A stretch of DNA of 64,000 bases from Dastarcus helophoroides. Its lineage: Eukaryota > Arthropoda > Insecta > Coleoptera > Bothrideridae. Made by a program: the position numbers and the translations under genes. The stretch lies in assembly GCA_028583605.1 (NCBI GenBank), contig CM053337.1:25096162-25160161 (forward strand), read 5' to 3'. Of this stretch, positions 56,596 to 64,000 are shown in pieces; position 1 is the stretch's first letter, and every line of letters starts with the position of its first letter. A model generated the notes under the pieces. That model did not search any database and was not told the origin of the DNA. It was given only the letters and a program-made list of their open reading frames with translations.

Positions 56596-57691
56596 AACTG
56601 TTCAAAAACATAATTTTATTTATAAAAATCTAAACGGCAATAAAATTATTTTCGAAAAAAGATTTAAATATCTTAGTAAATATTAGGTTTTGGGATGTGG
56701 AAAGCTTATGAAAACCTAATCAAAATAATGAGAATTGAAAAAAAAAAATAAATCAAATATATAGATTGCAATTTAGGAAGACAAAGTTACCATTTACCCA
56801 TGGAATGCGAAACACCCTGTATAATGGAAACTATTTTTAAATTGTAGAGCTGGGACAGTTTGGTAATGTTGCAAAAAAGGAAACATTTTGTCTTAACAGA
56901 GATATTGTACCACTGCGTACTAGAGAGGCAATTGTATATGAATGATGGAGAAACTATGGCGTGAAGTCTACCAAAACTGATAACCCAGGACAAATTTAAT
57001 TGTTATTCCTCTGTCTAGAAGTGGCATTGTTCAAGTGCAATTATGACTGCTGATATTCAACAGGACAAATTTAATTGTTATTCCTTTGTCTAGAAGTGGC
57101 ATTGTCTAAGAGAAATTATCACTGCTGATATTCAATAACGTGAAATGGCTAAAGCGCTAGAAAATATACCATGAATTAAGATACCAAAATTATTGCAGAA
57201 AGTGTCATGAAAATAGAAACTGTGCAAATTGTGCACTGATTTTTAGATTTTAAACCGTTACAGTAAGTTCATTAAGCAAGTTGCTTACTAACGAGCAATA
57301 TTTATTTTGAATCACTGTAAACTCATCATGTGGGGAAACATGTGATGAAGATTTTTTGTTAAGGGAATATTTCATCATATGGAGATTTGATAATAGTTTA
57401 ATGCTAAAAATAAATATTAAAAAAGGAACTTTTGATTATTTTCTGGATATTTGCAGTTTAGAAAAAAAAAATTATGTTTAAAGGCTCCAAAAATGGTCGA
57501 AACTTCTACTGTGCGCTGCGTGCACTTTTATCAAGGATTTTTTAAAAATTGCTGACACTTTTCTAGTGTCAAACAGTTGTGTAAAGTGTGATTCATTCTG
57601 AACTTAAAAAAAGTAGATAATTCATGTAGATTCAATCTTGAAGAATTCTGTAACAACGTAATTCAGGAGCGAATGGCAGGCCCTATCAACA
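56596..57691. other. Unique sequence with a 75-bp tandem duplication
   Basis: CAGGACAAATTTAATTGTTA begins two copies, 56986-57060 and 57061-57135, differing at a few bases and ending CTGCTGATATTCAA. AACACCCTGTATAATGG at 56811-56827 resembles an ACACCCTGTATA motif that is common in insect transposons. No gene supported. Confidence 0.7.
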
Positions 57692-57701
57692 AAATCTTCT
57701 G

Positions 57702-57902
57702 AAATTGAAATACAAATCTTGTCCCCTGAAACCACAAGAGGGATTAAAAAACACAACAAAGGTTACTCTAACGCGTTTCGACAGCCAAGCTATCATATTC
57801 AGAGAGATACTTGTGTTTTTTAATCTTTCTTGGTTTCAGGGGATAAGATTTGTATTTCAATTTCTGAAGTTAAACAAGGACCAGTCTGTTCCACCAAAAA
57901 AC
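57702..57902 (+). mobile_element. Snap-back SINE-like retroposon with full 3' tail
   Basis: Begins AAATTGAAATACAAATCTTG (family 5' end). Arm 1 is complete to AGAGAGATACTTG. Arm 2 is shortened (TGTTTTTTAATCTTTCTTGG), and the 3' tail CAAGGACCAGTCTGTTCCACC ends in A6. A 10-bp duplication, AAATCTTCTG, is at 57692-57701 and 57903-57912. Confidence 0.9.
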
Positions 57903-57949
57903 AAATCTTCTGGTTTAGAAGAAAAAAAAATTAACATACCTTTTTAAAC

Positions 57950-58650
57950 ACCTAGTATACAATTGAATCCATCACACACAAGGTTTAAAAACGAAACGTA
58001 AACACAAAACAAAGTTCACAAGGAGGCGAAGCGACGAACACCGACAAGCTTTATTTGCGCTCACGCAGGGGCCCAACTGCTTACACCTGCGCTTACCTGA
58101 AGAATACTGACTCCGCTGATATTTCATGGAGTAAAGAGAACCCGCGTGTTTTCACCTGCTCAGTCGGTAATCTCAGGTTATTCGCACCTGCCGTTACTCA
58201 CTCATAAAGTCGAATAAAGAAGTAATCCAGTCTTACAATGGGACTAAGGTTTTACGAGGGCCTTCGACATCTCGCCTTTTGTGTATTGGTATGCGCCCCG
58301 TTAAATGCTCGATGGGCATTTATACACTTATTGTCTTGTGTTTCAATATATCTCTTCTGTCAACGGTAGAAAGAGATATTTTGGTTGAAAGATTGAAGAA
58401 CATTTCTTACGAAGCCGAGTATTGTCAAGATTGTAAAACGTAAATGCTGTAATAGACTGTGAAGTTGAATAGTTTTTTGGTAGATGTCTACTAGGTTTGA
58501 GACGTTTGTCAAAGGTTTACAAGTAATTAATTCCATTAAGTAGCAACGACTGTTTTTATTTTAATTTATCGATTAAACTGATAAGTGACCGTGGGATTGA
58601 TAAGTAACGACGGGCAAGTGGCATAATAAATTGTCAATCCCATTACTGGA
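57950..58650. promoter_or_regulatory. Possible enhancer: CACCTG and GATAAG cluster
   Basis: GC-richer unique sequence next to the C2 exon. CACCTGC occurs at 58084, 58153 and 58185, three times within about 105 bp. GATAAGT occurs at 58580-58586 and 58599-58605. CACCTG is the binding core of Snail/Scratch-type zinc fingers and some E-proteins; GATAAG is the GATA-factor core. No promoter elements or exon were found, so regulatory function is inference. Confidence 0.35.
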
Positions 58651-58694
58651 GATGGGAGTGACGTAATATGTCTACCAGAAATTTAAAATTTTGC

Positions 58695-58950
58695 AAAGAA
58701 CCTCCTGTAATGGAACTTGAGAGTTTCATCAAAAACAGGATTGAGGGTGTGTTTTTTAACTTTTGTTTTTCGCTTGCCACTTTTCGATTTGTCCTTTAGT
58801 AAACAAACCTTAACGTAAGGATTAGATCTGTGTCTTTTCATATCTACAGGTGCTAGGCCTTTGCATTGTTTAATCAGGATTTCGAGGGCTCCAGCTTTAT
58901 AATTGTATTGCAGTCCAACTTCCACTTGGGGGCTCTCACAGAAATAGTTT
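58695..58950 (-). CDS. Exon of a synaptotagmin-like (bitesize/Slp-type) C2 domain protein
   Basis: Partial host coding exon inside the open frame 58683-59000 (minus strand). The C2 part runs from VEVGLQYNYKAGALEIL (about 58925) through IKQCKGLAPVDMKRHR, SNPYVKVCLL and GKRKTKVKKHTLNPV to FDETLKF (58713). C2 domains bind phospholipids. In synaptotagmin-like proteins (fly bitesize, mammalian Slp family) they tether Rab-bound vesicles or cortical actin to the plasma membrane. The polybasic KRKTKVKKH strand suits acidic-lipid binding. In loop 1 the usual S-D-P-Y is S-N-P-Y, so calcium binding may be weak. Only the first half of a C2 domain is present: the frame leaves the family at HYRRFFAKF. The exon should begin after an AG near 58950-58960 and end at a GT near 58698. 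No neighbouring exon was found; introns must be long. It could also be a fragment of a pseudogene, but no frame break is seen. Confidence 0.7.
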
Positions 58951-59000
58951 CTCTTCTTAAATGAAGACAGCAGTATATTTTCGTAATTATTGATATACAA

Positions 59001-62000
59001 ATTTAAGATTAAAATTTAAGGTTCGAAATTTGAATAGAAAACACGACTTTTAAAAAAAGTTTTCATAGTTTAAAAATTAAGGTAAACATTTCAATTTTTT
59101 TTATTTTTGAATAAAAAATACTAGAAGTTACATAACAATTTGAAGATTTTATAAATACAGTTTTTATACGTCTTGAAAAATATTAAAATCTTGGAAAGAA
59201 TTTATATAGATAGGATTGAAAATTTTCAAGTATTTTTACTATTGGAATGATTTTAATTACAAAATTTTGATTTTACACTTAAAATTTTTGAAACATTGAA
59301 AGTCCTGGTTGCTAAAAATCGAACTTTAAACTTCAAACTTCCAATTTTTATTTAATTTGCTATGTGAATCTTTAAATATAAGTCAAAATTAAAAATAAAC
59401 TTCTAATTATGAGAAAAAATTGAATTTTAAAAAAATCGACGAAAATTTATTGAAAAACAGTAAAAACTTCTAAAAAAATCCAAATTTGAAATACAAATTT
59501 TAAGAAAGTAACAGTAAATAGTAAAAGTCTAAACTGAAATTGTTGAGAAACAGAACAACAAACAATTCATAATGTATTTTAAATTTTTTTTAAATCTTAG
59601 ATTTCTAAAAAAAAGTGGAAATTTTGCAACATATTTTGGTTATCAAAATTGTTACTGCTTCGAATCTCCTCTGACCCGCCACTGGAAGTTGATAATTTAA
59701 ACGGTAAAATAGCGACGTCTAAACTTATCTTTACTTTAACCCCAAATTTGAATTTTCTTTACTAATATAATGTTGTTTTTGAAAAGCATTTTAATCTTCA
59801 AATGCATTTTTTTCTTTCAATTACGAAAGTCTTTTTTTATAAATTATAGATTTTTTCCAAAACTCTTTTTCATAAATTTCATGCTTTCAGTTTTTACTAT
59901 CTTCAAAAAAATGTAAAAATTCTCAATAAAGTCAAAATGAAAAAAACTAAACCGAAAAAATCAAATTTTTTAAAATTAGGAATTTTAAAATAATTAAAAC
60001 TTGGAAAAAAGAAATTAAAATTTGCAAACAAGCCGAAACTTCCCGAAAGTTGAAATTTTCATTAGGTCGAAAAACTTAAAAAGTCCAAGTTTTGAAGCAA
60101 AATCAACATTTGAACAAAATTTGATGTTCCAACACTCGAGTTTTAAAGGAAAATATAGTCAATATTTTAAAAAAGTTCGAAACTTTTAAGAAAGTTAAAA
60201 TTTTGAAACAGCCCAAAAATATTTCAAAAAAGTAAAGTGAAGAAGGTCGAAAAAAAAAGTGAAAGTTTGCAATAAAAGTCACAATTTAAAAAAAATCTAA
60301 TTCCAAAGCCAAAGTTTCAAAAAAGTTAACGCTTTCAAAAAATCTCGAAATTTTCGAAAAAGTTAAAATTTTCAGAAAAACAATTCAACAATTAAAAAAA
60401 TATCTAAATTATAAAAATCGTAACCTCCAAGAAATCAAAATTTTCAGAAAAAGGTAAAATTTTTGTAAAAGGTGGAATTTTGGAAAAAATGTAATTTTAA
60501 AACACTTACCTTTCAAAAATAAGTCGACACTTTTAAACAAAACAAATGACATTTTGACAAAATGTCGAAATTATCAAAAAAGAACAAAGGTTTAAAAACC
60601 GAAACTGAAAAAAAATCCTAATTTTGAAAAATGCTGAACTTTTCAACACAAAATTTTTGAAAACGTCAACACATTCAAAAAGTTTAAATTTCAAAAAGAG
60701 TCAAGAATTTTAAAAAGTCCACATTTTGAAAAGAAGCCAAAATCTTGAAATAAAATTCCTATTAAAAAAAATTTTTCAATGAAATCAACATTTTTAAAGA
60801 GAAATAAAAACACTGAAAACTCGAAAGTATCAAAATATCCAAAGTCAAATAGAAAAATAAAAAGTATCTAAAGAAAAATTTGAAACATTTCTAAAATATT
60901 GGTAAGTTTTCAAAATTTTGCCCTTTTTTCAAGGTTAAATTGAAAGTTTAGATTTTAAACTCTAAATGTTCATTCTTTTTTTCAAGGTAAAATATTCCAA
61001 GTCAAAATCTTCAAAAATCATAATTTTAATACAGTTACATTCTGAAATTTTCCAAAAAAAATAGTTTTAAAAAGACAAAATTTTGAAAATTCACACTTTC
61101 TAAAAAGTATGTTTCTTAAAAAAGTCGACAATTAGCAGAAAAAGAAAATTAATTTAAAAAAATGATACATTTTGAAAAAAGTCAAAATTTTAAGAATAAA
61201 ACTTCAAAATAGTTAAGCAAAAGCAAGGAATTAAAAAAAAAGAAAGATTTTAAGAACATTTTCAAAAGGTCGAAATTTTGAAAAAGTCAAGATTTTTAAA
61301 AGGTCAATTTTAAGAAAAGTCGATACATATTTTGAAATAATCGAAAATTTAAAAAAGCCCACATTTTTCAAATTTAATTAATTATTTAATTTAAAAGAAG
61401 TCAAAATTTCTGAAATCGAAATTTCAACAGAAGTTAACCAAAATGTTCAGAAAATGTCAAAACATTAAGAAACGTTAAAGGTTGAACGTTTTGGTAAAAC
61501 TTCCATAAAATTTTAAATAAGGCAAAATCATAAAACAAATTGGAATTTCCCAAAACGTTCAGATTTTCAAAAAAGCTGCATTTTTTTAAAAAGTCAAATT
61601 TTAAAAAAGTTTTAATTTTGCGAAAAACTTGGAAATTTTTGAAAAAACTTTGTTAAAAAGCCAAAACTTTAAAAAAGACCAATTTTTTTCAAAGAATAAT
61701 TATTTCTAGAATTATTGAAAGTTAAAAAAAAAGTAAAAAGTTTTAGAAATCTGATGATTCAAAACATGTTTTTTAAAAAGTCCAAATTTCAAAAAAAATC
61801 CCTTAAAAAATTAAGTCCAAATTGTGGAAAAGGCAGAAAAGTTGAAAAAAAAAATCGAAATTTTCAAAATTAGGATATTTTATTTTATACAAAAATTCAA
61901 AAAATTGAAATTTTTAAAATAGAACATTTGAGAAAACCCAAACATTTTAGGAATTTAAATTTTTTGAAACTGAAACCTCAAAATTTTAAATTTTGTTACA

Positions 62001-62340
62001 CAATTTACAAAAAGTCATAATTTTGATAAAAACGCAAAATTTGGAAAAAATGAAAGCTTTCTGTAGGTCAACATTGTAAAGATACCCTGAAAATAGTGGA
62101 AATTTTAGGATGTCGAAATTTTTAGAGTCGAATTTTCAAAAAATCTTTTAAAAAAGTTGAAACTTTTTATACAAGTCAAAACCATTTGAAAGTTAAAAAA
62201 ATTATAATATTTAACTAAATTGAAATATTTAAAACTGATCGAATTTTTAAAAAAGAAGATCGAAATTCTGAAAATAGGTATAATTTTTAAAAAAATCAAA
62301 ATTTTAAAAAAAGGTAAATTTTTTGAAAAGAAAAAAGGTA
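59001..62340. repeat. A-rich degenerate repeat block
   Basis: TCAAAATTTTGAAAAAGTC-type repeats, A-rich from about 59900; the first 900 bp are mixed. No gene and no recognised element. Confidence 0.85.
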
Positions 62341-62849
62341 ACAGTTCCGAATATCCGGCGTACATGGCAACCCTAGCTCTATTGGTACTCATCAAATATA
62401 TTAATTGTTATTGTAAATTACTTGTTATTAATTTTGTAATAATAAATTACGTTTCATGATTTTATGAATTAATTATTAACACATATTTTTCTCCCTTCAA
62501 AATAACAGAAATTGTATGGATACATTTTTTTTTTCGAAACAATTGTGCCCACTCTAAAAATATGTTGCCACATTGTGCCCCCCCAGTTACGAGAGCTTGG
62601 CGTGGTCACTGCAGCCGTCCTATTAAAAAAAAAACAAGAACCACCATAATTATGAGTGAATTCAATCCCAGGAAAATGTTTGGAAAATGTTTGGAAATAT
62701 TTCCTGAAGCTATTCATGGATGCTGTTGAGCATGTTTTTGAATGGTAGGTAGAACATTCATTTATAATTCTACAATTTTGCAGGTCATATCTGCGTTTGG
62801 GTCACTACGTAAAATTTTCCAAATTTCTATTATTATCTACGTCAGACAC
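62341..62849. other. Unique sequence without a recognised gene
   Basis: Short island between repeat blocks. The 82-codon frame at 62469-62717 (minus) shows no family signature. Confidence 0.5.
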
Positions 62850-64000
62850 AGGCGTAGCTAGAATAGAACAGGGTGGGGCAAATCCTTCCCCCTTGACTCC
62901 TAAAGTCACCAAAAATTTATATTCAATTTTCCATTTTTTTTTCAAAATTCGTACTTTCCTTGAAATTTCGACATTTATTGATAATCTTAATTTTTTTCAC
63001 ATTTCTTGATTTTTAGAAAATTTGCCTCTTTAATTTATGGATTGCTAAAGTTGGCTTTCATTGGAAAATTTCGAATTTTTTCTTCAAATTTCTATTTTTT
63101 TTCAAATGTTCACCTTTTTCTAAAAATTTTTTTTTTTTTTCAAAAACCGTTCTTACATTGGCGATTTTTTTGGGGTAAACTTTTTTTCAAATGTCGCTAG
63201 GTTTCTCAAAATCGTCCTTGTTTGGCTTGCTTCCCCTTGGCTCCTGAAGCCTCCAAAAATTTACACACAATTTTCCATTTTTTTTCAAAATAAGTATTTT
63301 TCTTGGAATTTTGACATTTTTTAATAATCTTAGTTTTTTCACATTTCTTGATTATTCAAAAAAAATTGCCTTTTTAATCTATGGATGACAAAATTGGCTT
63401 TCTCTGGAAAATTTTGAAAATTTTCCCCTAATTTTGATGCTTTTCAAATTTTTCTCTTTTTTTAAAATTTTTAATTTTTTTTCAAAATCCGATCTTACAT
63501 TTGAAATTTCTTTGAATGAAGATTGTTTTCGAAAAGTCGCTAGTTTTCTCAAAATCTCCCCTTTTTTGGAAATTTTGACTTCATTTTAAATCCAATCCCT
63601 TATGTTTCCAAAAATCTCAATTTTTTCTTCAAAGTTTCTCTTTATCTCAAAATTTCAATTTTTTTTCTCGAGGTTTCATCTGTCCTTTAACATTCACCGT
63701 TTTTTTCTAGATTTTCATTATTATTTTTGTAAAACTTTTTCTTTGCCAATGTTGACTTTATATGCAAAATTCGACTTTTTTTCTTCACATTCTTTAAAAG
63801 ATTTCGAATCTCCTCACAATTACGAAGTTTCACTTAAACTGATTTCTCAAACATTTGCCTATTTCTTCAAATTTTCTTATTTTTTCTAACACTGAGAATT
63901 TTTTTGATAATTTTAATCTTCTAGAATCAAACTTTCCAAAAATGTTGACCGGTTTCTTAGAATTTGCTTTTTTCTCGATATCTTGATTTTTATCTCAAAA
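62850..64000. repeat. T-rich block with terminal module and 345-bp tandem unit
   Basis: Opens AGGCGTAGCTAGAATAGAAC, GGGTGGGGCAAATCC. A unit beginning (C)CTTCCCC(C)TTG(A/G)CTCCT follows at about 62884 and again at about 63229 (345 bp apart). Shared phrases are CAATTTTCCATTTTTTTTCA, TTTTTTCACATTTCTTGATT, TTGGCTTTC and GTCGCTAG(G/T)TTTCTCAAAAT. The array decays to the right and runs off the window. Confidence 0.8.

Overview
This is AT-rich eukaryotic nuclear DNA, most likely from an arthropod and probably an insect. The support is the mix of mobile elements: non-LTR retrotransposons with ribonuclease H, a P-element-type transposase, a hAT remnant, solo LTRs and GACA-tailed repeats. There is also one exon of an animal-type C2 domain. 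Species cannot be named from the window. No bacterial gene organisation, rRNA, tRNA or CRISPR array was seen.

Layout. Most of the 64 kb is degenerate A/T-rich repeat built on a phrase like GTCGAAATTTTGAAAAA. It lies in blocks (about 1-4 kb, 16.7-18.9, 20-22.2, 24.2-25.2, 34.1-36.4, 37.5-41.7, 42.9-48.3, 52.6-55.4, 59-62.3 and 62.85-64 kb) that are A-rich or T-rich on the given strand. Several resolve into higher-order tandem units (94, 187, 335, 345 and 679 bp). Between them are unique islands and mobile elements: a 1.3-kb foldback (3998-5321); five solo copies of one LTR family (6524, 12822, 16035, 39840, 55389); non-LTR retrotransposon remnants at 6.85-8.7, 12.1-13.4, 25.9-31.5, 43.0-43.2 and 51.3-52.6 kb; a P-like transposon (25990-28260); a hAT remnant near 50 kb; and two related inverted-repeat elements near 19.0-19.6 and 40.7-40.95 kb.

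Two things stand out. First, about thirteen copies of a short retroposon with a nearly palindromic body, a fixed 5' end, a unique 3' tail and a poly(A) or poly(T) end are scattered through the window. Many are flanked by 9-15 bp direct repeats. It looks like a SINE whose RNA would fold back on itself. Second, 25.9-31.5 kb is a nested stack. A LINE flanked by a 14-bp duplication was hit by a P-like transposon (8-bp duplication, splitting the reverse transcriptase at a point where the frame rejoins), by a short terminal-inverted-repeat element and by a Tc1-like element.

The only plausible host coding sequence is an exon on the minus strand near 58.7-58.95 kb. It encodes most of a C2 domain like that of synaptotagmin-like/bitesize proteins. 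A more complex flank at 57.95-58.65 kb carries three CACCTG boxes and two GATAAG sites. Much of the window may therefore be intronic or intergenic sequence around a large gene. All transposon reading frames are broken. Family assignments come from reading motifs by eye; no searches were run.
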